Source of the DNA: an uncultured Sphingomonadaceae bacterium
GTDB lineage: Bacteria; Pseudomonadota; Alphaproteobacteria; Sphingomonadales; Sphingomonadaceae
Direction: 5' to 3'
Assembly (NCBI GenBank): GCA_937995515.1
Contig: CALKJZ010000014.1
Location: 169,039-233,038, forward strand
Length of the DNA: 64,000 bases
Shown here in pieces: positions 37,159-45,402 of the stretch. The position numbers and the translations under genes were made by a program. The notes under the pieces were generated by a model. It ran no database searches. It was given only the letters and a program-made list of their open reading frames with translations, and was not told where the DNA came from. Position 1 is the first letter of the stretch. Every line of letters begins with the position of its first letter.

Positions 37159-39948
37159 ATGACCGAGCATCCAGCGGCGGCAGATTACCGCCAGACCGTG
37201 TTCCTGCCCGAGACGGGCTTTCCCATGAAGGCCGGGCTTGCGGCCACCGAGCCCAGGATCCTCGCGCGCTGGGAGGCCGAGGATGCGCACGGCGTCCTGC
37301 GCCGCGCGCGCGCCGGCGCGCCGCGCTACATCCTGCACGACGGCCCGCCCTATGCGAACGGGCACATGCATCTCGGCCATGCGATGAACCATATTCTCAA
37401 GGACTTTGTCGTCCGCTCGCGCAGCATGATGGGGCTTGATGCGCCCTATGTGCCCGGGTGGGACTGCCATGGCCTGCCGATCGAATGGCGGGTGGAGGAG
37501 CTGAACCGCGCGAAGGGCGTTGCCAAGGATTCGATTCCGGCCCGGGAGTTCCGCCGCCAGTGCCGCGACTATGCGGCCCACTGGGTCGGCATCCAGCGCG
37601 CCGAGCTCAGGCGGCTGGGCATGTGGGGAGAGTGGGAGAAGCCCTATCTCACCATGGATTTCGAAGCCGAGGCGGCGATTGCCGCCGAGCTCCTGAAGTT
37701 CGTGGAGAAGGGGCAGGTCTATCGCGGCGCCAAGCCGGTCATGTGGTCGCCCGTGGAACAGACCGCGCTTGCCGAGGCCGAGATCGAGTATGAGGAGATC
37801 GTCTCGACCCAGGTCGATGTCGCCTTCGAGATCGTGGCGGCGCCGGGCGCGCCGGAGCTGGTCGGTGCCCATGCCGTCATCTGGACGACGACGCCCTGGA
37901 CGCTCCCGGTCAACCGGGCGCTCGCCTTCGGGCCGGAGGTCGCCTATCGTCTCTATCGCCTTGCCGACGGGCGGCGGGTTGTGCTCGCCGCGGACCTGGC
38001 CGCGCCATGGGCGGCGCGGACTGGTCGTGCGGCCACACCGATCGGCCCGGTCGGCGCCGCGGCGCTTGCAGGCGCCGTGGCCCGCCACCCGCTGCACGCC
38101 CTCCACCCCTTCTTCGCCGATCCGCGCCCGCTCCTTCCCGGCGCGTTCGTCACCACCGACCAGGGCACGGGCATCGTCCACATGGCCCCCGACCATGGCG
38201 AGGAGGATTTCCACCTCTGCCGGGCCCACGGCATCGGCCCGCTGTCCGCGGTGGGGCCGGATGGCACCTATCGCGCCGACTGGCCGCTCGTCGGCGGCCA
38301 CCATGTCGAACGGGTGAATGGGCCCGACGGGCCGATCTGCACCGCGCTCGACCGCGCGGGTGCGCTCCTTGGCGCTTCCGCCGACTATCGCCATTCCTAC
38401 CCCCATTCGTGGCGCTCGAAGAAGAAGCTCATCTACCGCTGCACGCCGCAGTGGTTCGTGGCGATGGACCGCGACCTCGGCGACGGGTCGACGCTGAGGC
38501 AGCGGGCCCTTGTCGCCATCGGCGCGACGCGCTGGATCCCCGCCGGCTCCGAGAACCGCATCCGCGCGATGGTCGAGGGGCGGCCGGACTGGGTGCTCTC
38601 CCGCCAGCGCGCCTGGGGCGTGCCCCTGCCGCTCTTCGTGCACCGGGAGACGGGCGCGATCCTTGTCGACCCGCAGGTGAACGCGCGCATCCTTGCCGCC
38701 TTCCGCGAGGAGGGGGCCGATGCCTGGTGGGCGCGCGACCCGCAATGGTTCCTGGGCGAGGCCCACGCGGCCGCCGATTACGAGCAGGTGAGCGACATCC
38801 TCGATGTCTGGTTCGACAGCGGGACGACGCACGCCTTCGTGACCGAGGCGCGCCTCGGCGCGGAGCAGGCCGACCTCTACCTCGAGGGCTCCGACCAGCA
38901 CCGCGGCTGGTTCCAGTCCTCGCTGCTGACGGCCGCCGCCACCCGCGGCCGCGCGCCCTACCGGGCCGTCTACACCCATGGGATGACGCTCGACGACAGG
39001 GGGCGCAAGATGTCGAAGTCGCTCGGCAATGTTGTCGATCCGCAGAAGCTGATCGCGGACACGGGCGTCGACGTGCTGCGCCTGTGGGTCGCCTCGGCCG
39101 ACACCACCGAGGACCAGCGCTTCGGCAGGCTGGCGATGCAGACGGCAACCGACAGCTACCGCAAGCTGCGCAACACGCTGCGCTACCTGCTCGGCGCGCT
39201 CAGGGGCTTTGCCGAAGCCGAAACGGTGGCGCCGGCCGCCATGCCCGAGCTCGAGCGCTATGTGCTTTCGCGGCTGGCAGCTCTTGATGCGGAGCTCGAC
39301 CTTCACCTCGAGGAGCACGCCTATGCCCGCTATGTCCAGGCGATCCTCGATTTCACCGTCCGCGATCTGTCGGCCTTCCTGTTCGACATCCGCAAGGACA
39401 GCCTCTATTGCGATGGGCCCGAAAGCCTGCGCCGGCGCAGCTACCGCACGCTTCTTGCACGGCTGTTCGACTGGCTTGCGACGCGGCTTGCGCCGATTCT
39501 CGTGTTCACCGCCGAGGAGGCCTGGGAGCACCGCGGCCACGGGGGATCGGTGCACCACGCAACCTTCGCGCGCGCCGATCCGGCCTGGCGCGACCCGGAG
39601 CTGGAGCGGCGCTTCGAGCGGCTGCGGGCGCTGCGCGGGCTCGTGACCGCGGCCATCGAGCCGCTGCGCCGCGACAAGCTGATCGGCTCGTCGCTGGAGG
39701 CTGCCGTCACCATCGAAACCGATGCGCAGACCGCCCAGATGCTCGACTGCGGCGCCTTTGCCGAGCTCTGCCTTGTTGCTTCAGTGCGGGTTCAGGCTGC
39801 TGCAGGCGAGGAGCGGGTGATGGTCGAGAGGTCTGCCCACCCGCGCTGCGCCCGCTGCTGGCGCCACCTGCCGGATGTCGCGGCCGCAACCGGCCTGTGC
39901 GCGCGCTGCACGGATGTCGTGGCGCGCCGGGCTGCCGAGGCGGCCTGA
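37159..39948 (+). CDS. ileS: Isoleucyl-tRNA synthetase
   Basis: Class I synthetase of 929 residues that charges tRNA-Ile. The HIGH-type motif is in PYANGHMHLGHAMNHILKD, the KMSKS motif in GRKMSKSLGNVVDPQK, and the editing domain contains WTTTPWTLPVNRALAF. The C-terminal zinc site has four cysteines in CARCWRHLP and CARCTD. ATG at 37159; the frame is open a little further upstream. It overlaps lspA by one base (TGATG), the usual ileS-lspA pairing. Confidence 0.98.
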   Translation: MTEHPAAADYRQTVFLPETGFPMKAGLAATEPRILARWEAEDAHGVLRRARAGAPRYILHDGPPYANGHMHLGHAMNHILKDFVVRSRSMMGLDAPYVPGWDCHGLPIEWRVEELNRAKGVAKDSIPAREFRRQCRDYAAHWVGIQRAELRRLGMWGEWEKPYLTMDFEAEAAIAAELLKFVEKGQVYRGAKPVMWSPVEQTALAEAEIEYEEIVSTQVDVAFEIVAAPGAPELVGAHAVIWTTTPWTLPVNRALAFGPEVAYRLYRLADGRRVVLAADLAAPWAARTGRAATPIGPVGAAALAGAVARHPLHALHPFFADPRPLLPGAFVTTDQGTGIVHMAPDHGEEDFHLCRAHGIGPLSAVGPDGTYRADWPLVGGHHVERVNGPDGPICTALDRAGALLGASADYRHSYPHSWRSKKKLIYRCTPQWFVAMDRDLGDGSTLRQRALVAIGATRWIPAGSENRIRAMVEGRPDWVLSRQRAWGVPLPLFVHRETGAILVDPQVNARILAAFREEGADAWWARDPQWFLGEAHAAADYEQVSDILDVWFDSGTTHAFVTEARLGAEQADLYLEGSDQHRGWFQSSLLTAAATRGRAPYRAVYTHGMTLDDRGRKMSKSLGNVVDPQKLIADTGVDVLRLWVASADTTEDQRFGRLAMQTATDSYRKLRNTLRYLLGALRGFAEAETVAPAAMPELERYVLSRLAALDAELDLHLEEHAYARYVQAILDFTVRDLSAFLFDIRKDSLYCDGPESLRRRSYRTLLARLFDWLATRLAPILVFTAEEAWEHRGHGGSVHHATFARADPAWRDPELERRFERLRALRGLVTAAIEPLRRDKLIGSSLEAAVTIETDAQTAQMLDCGAFAELCLVASVRVQAAAGEERVMVERSAHPRCARCWRHLPDVAAATGLCARCTDVVARRAAEAA

Positions 39949-40442
39949 TGGCCCGCCACGCCTATGCGCTTGCCGGGATGATCCTCGTCCTCGACCAGCT
40001 GAGCAAATGGTGGATCATCCATGTGGTCGAGCTCGCCTCGCGCGGCAGCATCGCTGTCCTGCCCGTCTTCTCGCTCACCTGGGTCGAGAACCGTGGCGTC
40101 TCGATGGGCCTGCTCACGGCCGGCAGCGACACCGCGCGCTGGGCGCTGGTGGCCGTCACGGCCATCATTGCCGCCGGCGTGGCGCTGTGGATCCGGCGCG
40201 CGACGGGCTGGCTTGAGCAGGCCGCGCTCGGCCTCGTCCTCGGCGGCGCGCTCGGCAACATCGTCGACCGCGTCCGCTTCGGCTATGTGGTCGACTTCGT
40301 GCATTTGCATGTCGGTCGCTGGTCATTCTATGTGTTCAATGTGGCAGACGCAGCAATCACCCTGGGCGTTGGCGTGCTGCTGCTGCGGGCGTTCCTGGGC
40401 GGCAGCCAGCCCGGGCGCATGCCCAAGGAAAGTGGATCCTGA
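39948..40442 (+). CDS. lspA: Lipoprotein signal peptidase (signal peptidase II)
   Basis: Integral membrane aspartyl protease of 164 residues that cleaves the signal peptide of prolipoproteins. Four helices are visible. Catalytic aspartates are in GALGNIVDRVRFGYVVDFV and FNVADAAITLG; the N-terminal LDQLSKWW is typical. Coupled to ileS and closely followed by the lipoprotein gene for BamF, one of its likely substrates. Confidence 0.96.
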   Translation: MARHAYALAGMILVLDQLSKWWIIHVVELASRGSIAVLPVFSLTWVENRGVSMGLLTAGSDTARWALVAVTAIIAAGVALWIRRATGWLEQAALGLVLGGALGNIVDRVRFGYVVDFVHLHVGRWSFYVFNVADAAITLGVGVLLLRAFLGGSQPGRMPKESGS

Positions 40443-40446
40443 CCGA

Positions 40447-40884
40447 ATGTTTCGCGCGCTTCTTCCCCTCCTCGCCCTTGGGCTGCTTGTCGCCTGCGGC
40501 AGCAGCAACATCGCCAGCCGCGACCGGCCAGACGAGTTCGCCGTCGGCCGCGCGCAGCCGCTGGTGATCCCGCCGGATTTCGCGCTGGTGCCGCCGCGGC
40601 CCGGCTCGCCGCGGCCCGTCGAGGTCGACGCGCGCGTGCGCGCGCTCGAGGCCTTGTTCGGACCCGGTGTGCAGCTTCCGCCCCGCTCGGAGATCGAGAA
40701 CCGGCTGCTCGAAGGCGCGGCGCGCACCGGGCAGGTGGACCCGATGATCCGCAACAATGCCGGCGAGCTGAAGCGCGAGACGTCGACGATCGGCGTGGAC
40801 AAGGGCGCGTTCCTGCGCGAGCTCCTCGACGCTCCGGCCGGCACTCGCAATGCCGAGATCGCGCGCGTGACCGTCGGCGGCTGA
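40447..40884 (+). CDS. BamF-type lipoprotein (DUF3035)
   Basis: A 145-residue lipoprotein with signal peptide and lipobox LLVACG (Cys17). It matches DUF3035, described as the BamF subunit of the alphaproteobacterial outer-membrane beta-barrel assembly machine. RPDEFAVGRAQPLVIPPDF and LVPPRPG near the N-terminus resemble the conserved motif of that family. It starts four bases after lspA. A short GC hairpin (GCCCGC-aag-GCGGGC, 40886-40900) follows the stop and probably ends the ileS-lspA-bamF transcript. Confidence 0.85.
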   Translation: MFRALLPLLALGLLVACGSSNIASRDRPDEFAVGRAQPLVIPPDFALVPPRPGSPRPVEVDARVRALEALFGPGVQLPPRSEIENRLLEGAARTGQVDPMIRNNAGELKRETSTIGVDKGAFLRELLDAPAGTRNAEIARVTVGG

Positions 40885-40885
40885 A

Positions 40886-40900
40886 CTGCCCGCAAGGCGG
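40886..40900 (+). terminator. Short GC hairpin after the bamF gene
   Basis: GCCCGC-aag-GCGGGC, a 6-bp perfect stem directly after the stop codon, without a U-tract. Candidate terminator only. Confidence 0.35.
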
Positions 40901-41311
40901 GCGGGTCGATTGCCAGGGTCCAAACCCAATCAGCCAGGCGCGCCGGGTCGATGATCGACGGGTAATCCCAGGCGCCATCCACATGCCGACATGGAGCAGG
41001 CGCCGGGCCGATGCGCCGCCCGCACATGGCCCGCCGACCACGGTCTCCTGTTGCTGGAAGCGGTGGAGCCGGCGGGGCAGTTCGAGGGATGGGCCAAGGC
41101 TCCCGGTGGACGGCGTGCCCCGGGAGCGGGGCTCGAGCGCGGGCCATTGGCATCTTTCGGGGTGGTGGGACAACCAGGGTCGCAAAGCGCATTCCACGCG
41201 CTCGTCGATGTCGTCGGGCGGTCGCCTCGCCTTGTCCTGACGCCGGGCACCACCTCCAAGATCCGGGGCGCTGACCTGCCGGTGGCCGATGCTGCCAGAA
41301 TGAAGCGGAGG

Positions 41312-41380
41312 GTCGCCGACCGCGGGGTTGCCGACCTTGGGGTTGCCGACCGCGGGGTTGCCGACCGCGGGGTTGCCGCC
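41312..41380. repeat. 15-bp tandem repeat inside the transposase remnant
   Basis: Four full units of GTTGCCGACCGCGGG starting at 41312, 41327, 41342 and 41357 plus a 9-base partial copy. The first has GTC for GTT, and the second has CTTGGG for CGCGGG. In the transposase frame each unit reads VADRG (VADLG in the second). Confidence 0.93.
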
Positions 41381-41420
41381 AAAAGGCTGCGGGCAAGGCT
41401 CGAGGCGCAAGGCCCCATCC

Positions 41421-41468
41421 CCGCCATTCCCGGCCGAGGGAGTCCCGCCATTCCCGGCCGAGGGAATC
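41421..41468. repeat. 24-bp tandem duplication inside the transposase remnant
   Basis: Two copies of a 24-bp unit (CCGCCATTCCCGGCCGAGGG plus four bases) at 41421-41444 and 41445-41468, one base different. It duplicates the IPAIPGRG coding segment of the transposase. Confidence 0.9.
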
Positions 41469-41524
41469 CGGTGATCCCCGGTTGCCTGCCGCCGCACGCT
41501 TGTGGCTCTGAACGCGTCTGGTAG

Positions 41525-42124
41525 CTACGGCCCGCCGCTGCGCCAGACGAAACAGTCCCAGCTGGTCTCCCCGTGGTGGATGGGCGCCATTTCCTGCCAG
41601 CCTTCGCCCTCGAAATGGGCGCGCATCATCTCCGCCCGCTGCCTGTAGGCGGTCACAAACAGGCGGTCACCCGCTGCCTGTAGCTGGGCGACAGCAGCCG
41701 CGACGTCCCCGACGTAATAGAGCACCTCGCAGGCGACCACGAGGTCGAACCGCCGGCCGGGAAACAGCCGTGCGACATCGGCCGTGCCGCCGACCTCGAA
41801 CCGTCCTTCAGGGCAGCGGGCGCGGGCACGGGCGACGGCCCTCGCGCTGATGTCGATGCCCGCGAGCGCGTCGGTCAGGCGGAGCAGCTCGACGCTCTGG
41901 TGCCCCTCCCCGCAGCCGACCTCCAGCACCGACTGGAAGTGGGGTGCGATCTCCCGCAGGCGGGCGCTGGTTTCGCGGAACCGATGCTGTTCGCGCTCGG
42001 ATGCCATCTCCCACGGATCCTCGAGCGCATAGAGCAGGTCGAGCCGACGGCCGGCGTCGCGGAAGGCCGCCCCACGCAGCAGGGCGCGCTTCCACAGCCC
42101 GGCAAGCCTGTCGCCGAGACGCAT
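41525..42124 (-). CDS. SAM-dependent methyltransferase (NodS-like class I)
   Basis: A 199-residue methyltransferase. The SAM motif is VLEVGCGEGHQSVELLR, followed by AGIDISARAVARARARCP and the acidic FDLVVACEVLYYVGDVA. The start LGDRLAGLWKRALLRG and the WEMASEREQHRF segment recall NodS-like enzymes that act on sugars or their precursors. Substrate unknown. It follows the polysaccharide deacetylase after seven bases in the same orientation. The stop is adjacent to the transposase remnant's stop. Confidence 0.82.
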   Translation of the reverse strand: MRLGDRLAGLWKRALLRGAAFRDAGRRLDLLYALEDPWEMASEREQHRFRETSARLREIAPHFQSVLEVGCGEGHQSVELLRLTDALAGIDISARAVARARARCPEGRFEVGGTADVARLFPGRRFDLVVACEVLYYVGDVAAAVAQLQAAGDRLFVTAYRQRAEMMRAHFEGEGWQEMAPIHHGETSWDCFVWRSGGP

Positions 42125-42131
42125 CCCGCCT

Positions 42132-42803
42132 TCAGACCAGCCGCTGGCGCACGAAGGCGGAAACCGCCCGTCGCGCGCGCGTGAACACCCCCGCGCGGTC
42201 GGACAGAATCGCCAGAACGCGGGCATCGTCCATGTCGGCGCGAAGCGATGTCCGCGGCTGGATCCGGGCTGCCGGCGATGCGTGGCCGCCATCGCTCGTG
42301 AAGATCCGCTGGAACCCCTGCCGCTCGAGGTGCGCGATCACCCGCCGGTTGTAGCAGCCGAAGGGAATCGCCACCTCGCCGATCGGGCGGCCGGCAACCT
42401 CTGCCAGATGCAAGCGGGCGACGACCGTTTCCTCGGCGAGGCCGGCATCGTCGAGCCGCCGCCAGTCCACGTGCGCCCTGCCATGAAGGCCGACCGCAAA
42501 CCCCATGTCAAGGAGGGTTCGCACATCGCGCTCAGACACGGAATCCTCGCGCCCGAACCGGCCGGTGAGCACGAAGAAGGTGGCCGAGAGCCCGCGCGCG
42601 GAAAGTTCGGGCACCGCCACCTCGACGTCCGAGCGGTTGCCGTCGTCGAAGGTGATGCGGATGTCCCGGCCGGCCTCGCGGAGCGCCGCAACCTGGTCGA
42701 GAATGTCGCGAAACCGACCGGCGGAAAGCCAGTAGGGCCTCTCGTCGGGCGGCACCTCGGGGTTGGGTGCGCCCACTCCGTGGAAGTTGAGGATGATGGC
42801 CAC
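42132..42803 (-). CDS. Polysaccharide deacetylase (NodB-homology, CE4) protein
   Basis: About 223 residues. The metal and catalytic motif TFDDG is near residue 51-55, preceded by ILNFHGVG and followed by the FALTGRF-like ATFFVLTGRFGR and GFAVGLHGRAHVDW, the His pair of motif 2. Late motif VAIPFGCYNRRVI matches the R/P-x-PY/FG region. It may deacetylate an N-acetylated glycan or lipid-linked sugar. Start GTG at 42803 is eight bases from an AAAGG site; GTG at 42809 is too close to it. Confidence 0.87.
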   Translation of the reverse strand: MAIILNFHGVGAPNPEVPPDERPYWLSAGRFRDILDQVAALREAGRDIRITFDDGNRSDVEVAVPELSARGLSATFFVLTGRFGREDSVSERDVRTLLDMGFAVGLHGRAHVDWRRLDDAGLAEETVVARLHLAEVAGRPIGEVAIPFGCYNRRVIAHLERQGFQRIFTSDGGHASPAARIQPRTSLRADMDDARVLAILSDRAGVFTRARRAVSAFVRQRLV

Positions 42804-42836
42804 GGGCACGACCTTTGCGGGATGCCCCGGACGGGG

Positions 42837-43862
42837 TCAACGGCTGCGGCCGAACCCCTCGGGAAGGCGCTTGGCGACTGCAGCGGGCGGCGGCAGGCCG
42901 AGGAGGCCGCGGAAGGCGGCTGTCGCGCCGGCCAGGTCGCCCTCCAGCACCAGCCTTGCCGCCCGCGCCATCGAGGCCGCCCAGGCAACCGGCAGCGCAC
43001 CGGGCCGGAAGCGGCGCACAAACCGCATCCGGTTGCGGTTGTTGAACCACAGCGCAAACGGCTGCGCGCGCCGGTTGACCGCGCCACTCCCGATCACGGT
43101 GCCGCCGTGATGCAGGGTGGTGGCGCCGGGCGCAAGCCGGATCGGCAGGCTGCCGCGCCGCGCCGCCCAGTCCACCTCCTCGTAGTAGAGGAAATAGTCC
43201 TCGGCCATCGGCCCGACCTGTTCGAGAAAGGCGCGCGAGACAACGAGGCTCGCCCCGGAGATGAAATCGAGCGTTCGCGGGTCGGGCATGGCCGTCACGG
43301 CGGCCCGCAGGCCCTGGTTCACGTTCCGGCAGATCCCCGTCCAGCGGGACACCTGCCCGCCATCGGACTGGATGATGCCGGGCGGGTCGATGTAGCACAG
43401 GCGGCCGCCCATCAGGCCGAAGCCCGGCGCCTCGGCCGCGGCGCGGCAGAAGGCGCCGGCCGTCTCCGGCAGCACCATGCAATCGGGGTTGAGGACCCAG
43501 AACAGCCCGATGGCGGGGTCCGTCGCAAGAAGCGCAAGGCCGGCGTTGACGGCGCCGGCATAGCCGCGGTTGGCCCCCATGTGCACGAGGACAGCCCGCG
43601 CACCGGGCAGCGGGGCATCCGGCGATATCTCTGCAAGCGCAAGGGCATGCCGGTTGGCCCACTGGCGCACGGCGTCGGCGCTGCCGTCGGCGGACTGGTT
43701 GTCGCACACCACGATCCGCGCCAGCGGATGTGCCGAGCAGGCAAGGCTTTCGAGGCAGGCCCCCAGCACATCGGCCGACTGGAAGCTGACGATGACAACC
43801 GCGATGCCCGTGCTGCCGGGATCGGCCCCTCTCACGCCCGGCCCGGCCTGTGCCCCTTCCAT
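42837..43862 (-). CDS. Glycosyltransferase family 2
   Basis: A 341-residue GT2 enzyme of the rhamnosyltransferase-like type. The nucleotide-sugar fold is seen in AVVIVSFQSADVLGACLESL and VVCDNQSADGSADAV. Then come NRGYAGAVNAGL and the metal-binding LFWVLNPDCM. The acceptor region ISGASLVVSRAFLEQVG is followed by DYFLYYEEVDWAAR (ED-type catalytic acid). ATG at 43862 has a GGAAAGG site; the upstream TTG is less likely. First of three same-strand genes for glycan synthesis or modification. Confidence 0.88.
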   Translation of the reverse strand: MEGAQAGPGVRGADPGSTGIAVVIVSFQSADVLGACLESLACSAHPLARIVVCDNQSADGSADAVRQWANRHALALAEISPDAPLPGARAVLVHMGANRGYAGAVNAGLALLATDPAIGLFWVLNPDCMVLPETAGAFCRAAAEAPGFGLMGGRLCYIDPPGIIQSDGGQVSRWTGICRNVNQGLRAAVTAMPDPRTLDFISGASLVVSRAFLEQVGPMAEDYFLYYEEVDWAARRGSLPIRLAPGATTLHHGGTVIGSGAVNRRAQPFALWFNNRNRMRFVRRFRPGALPVAWAASMARAARLVLEGDLAGATAAFRGLLGLPPPAAVAKRLPEGFGRSR

Positions 43863-44081
43863 GGGCGCCAGCCTTTCCGGGCAGCCGGGCAAAGGTCAAG
43901 TCGCAGCGGCCCTGCCCCGGCTGGCCGCCGGCACGCGGGCGCGCGGCGGCGACCCGGCCGGAGCGCCAGCCGTCTGGCGCGCGCCGGCGGGCACGGGCCC
44001 CCGCGCACGGCGATGCTTGTGTCGGGCGGCCAAAGCGCCAAGGAAAGCCTGTCTGATTCGTGCAGGGGAGCGCCGGAGGCG
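43863..44081. other. Divergent intergenic region, no feature seen
   Basis: About 220 bases between the GT2 gene and the serine hydrolase gene. It must hold both promoters, but no consensus element stands out and no RNA structure was recognised. Confidence 0.4.
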
Positions 44082-45395
44082 ATGACGGGGCGCATGCAGA
44101 CGGCAAGCCGGCGGGAGCTGATGCGGCAGGCCCTGCGCGCGGCCATGGCCGGCGCCGTGGCAGCAGGGGCAGGCCATGGCTTCGCGCGCACTGCCACCCG
44201 CTACCGCGCGCTCGAAGCCCTGCTCGATTCGTGCGTCGCTGCCGGCCGGGCGCCGGGCGCGGTGGTGGCGGTGGTGCGTCCGGGCCGGTTCCGGCCAGAC
44301 TATGTGCTCTCCGGCCGCACGGCCTTCGAAGGCGGCGCGCCGGTCTCGCCACACACGCTCTGGCGCATCTATTCGATGACCAAGCCGGTCACCGGGATGG
44401 CGGTCATGCAGGCGGTTGCCGAGGGTCTGCTCTCGATCGACACGCCGGTCGGCGACATCCTGCCCGAATACCGGCGGATGCAGGTGCTGCGCGACCCGGA
44501 CCGGAGCCTCGACGCCCGGCCTGCGGAAAAGCCCCTCCTCGTGCGCCACCTGCTGACCCACAGCGGGGGCTTTACCTACCACACGGCCGGCGACGGGCCG
44601 CTGGAGCAGGCCTATCGCCGCCACGGGCTCCTGCCCATCGGCAATCTCGGGCTCGGCCTCTCGCCGCTCGACGGGCCGGTGCCCGACCTCGAGACCTTCA
44701 CCCAGCGGCTGGCCAGCCTGCCGCTGCGCACCGAGCCCGGGGCGGCCTGGCGCTATTCGGTGTCGCTCGACCTCGCTGGCGGCCTGCTGCAACGGCTCCA
44801 TCGGCGGCCGTTCGACCAGCTGCTCGAGGCGAGGCTCTTTCGCCCTCTCGGGATGGGAGAGACAGGCTTTGTCGTTCCCCCGTCGGCCAATGGGCGCCTT
44901 GCAACCCTCTATGCATGGATCGACCCGGCCAGCGGCAGGCCGACGGGCAGGCCCGTCGTTGCCGATGCCCCGCCGCAGACGGTCTGGGCGACCCCGCCGC
45001 CGCTTCCGGCCGGCGGAGCCGGCCTCGTCTCGTCTGCTGCCGATTACGCGCGCTTCGCGCAGATGCTGCTGAACGGGGGGCTGTTCGAGGGGCGGCGGAT
45101 CCTGCCGGCGGGCGTCGCGCGGCTTGCCATGTCGAACCTGCTGCCGGAGGGCCTGTGGTACGACCGGGTGCACGGCTATGGCGCTGGCGGCGCGGTCTCG
45201 CTTGCCGACACGCGCGGCATGGGCCGGGAAGCGCAGCCGCCCGGCGTGTTCGGCTGGGGCGGGATCGCCGGCACGCTCTTCCAGGTCGATCCGGTCCGGC
45301 AGGTGGCCGTCGTGCTGATGATCCAGTTCCTGCCCGCGCAGACCTTCCCCCTTGCGCGGGAGTTCCAGGCCGCCATCAACGCGGATGTGGAATGA
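44082..45395 (+). CDS. Serine hydrolase, class C beta-lactamase/esterase family
   Basis: A 437-residue exported hydrolase. The N-terminus ASRRELMRQALRAAMAGAVA looks like a twin-arginine signal (SRRELMR then a hydrophobic stretch). The serine motif is SMTK (S98, K101) in WRIYSMTKPVTGMAVMQ; the tyrosine motif is YSVS in GAAWRYSVSLDLAGG, where many relatives have YSN. LLTHSGGFTY and GWGGIAGTLFQVDP are typical of the family (EstB and related peptidases). True beta-lactamase activity is not implied. Start ATG 44082; ATG 44094 is better spaced from GGAGG. Confidence 0.87.
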   Translation: MTGRMQTASRRELMRQALRAAMAGAVAAGAGHGFARTATRYRALEALLDSCVAAGRAPGAVVAVVRPGRFRPDYVLSGRTAFEGGAPVSPHTLWRIYSMTKPVTGMAVMQAVAEGLLSIDTPVGDILPEYRRMQVLRDPDRSLDARPAEKPLLVRHLLTHSGGFTYHTAGDGPLEQAYRRHGLLPIGNLGLGLSPLDGPVPDLETFTQRLASLPLRTEPGAAWRYSVSLDLAGGLLQRLHRRPFDQLLEARLFRPLGMGETGFVVPPSANGRLATLYAWIDPASGRPTGRPVVADAPPQTVWATPPPLPAGGAGLVSSAADYARFAQMLLNGGLFEGRRILPAGVARLAMSNLLPEGLWYDRVHGYGAGGAVSLADTRGMGREAQPPGVFGWGGIAGTLFQVDPVRQVAVVLMIQFLPAQTFPLAREFQAAINADVE

Positions 45396-45402
45396 CGAGG
45401 GC

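Larger units (their letters stand above)
40985..41524 (+). pseudogene. Decayed IS5-family (IS427/IS1031-like) transposase remnant
   Basis: The + strand carries recognisable pieces of a DDE transposase. RAIGIFRGGGTT in one frame resembles the conserved AIGRSRGGRTTKIHALVD region; FHALVDVVGRSPRLVLTPG continues in another frame, with TTSKIRGADLPVADAARMKR after it. Then the ADRGYD motif is replaced by four copies of VADRG/VADLG, followed by RLRARLEAQGPIPAIPG. At least one frameshift, the repeat expansions and loss of the 3' third make it non-functional. N-terminal boundary is uncertain, and no terminal inverted repeats were identified. Confidence 0.7.

Noticed and set aside
41312..41380. Possible CRISPR array
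   Set aside because: Units are contiguous 15-mers without spacers, and they lie in a transposase frame; no cas genes in the window.
42282..45395. A 1037-codon + strand open frame covering the GT2/deacetylase genes and the serine hydrolase
   Set aside because: Only the last 437 codons look like a protein. The first 600 are antisense to well-supported genes and are low-complexity Arg/Gly/Pro, an effect of high GC content.
44082..45395. Antibiotic-resistance beta-lactamase
   Set aside because: The SxxK motif is present, but the YxN motif reads YSV and the flanking motifs fit esterase/peptidase-type members of the family better. No resistance context.
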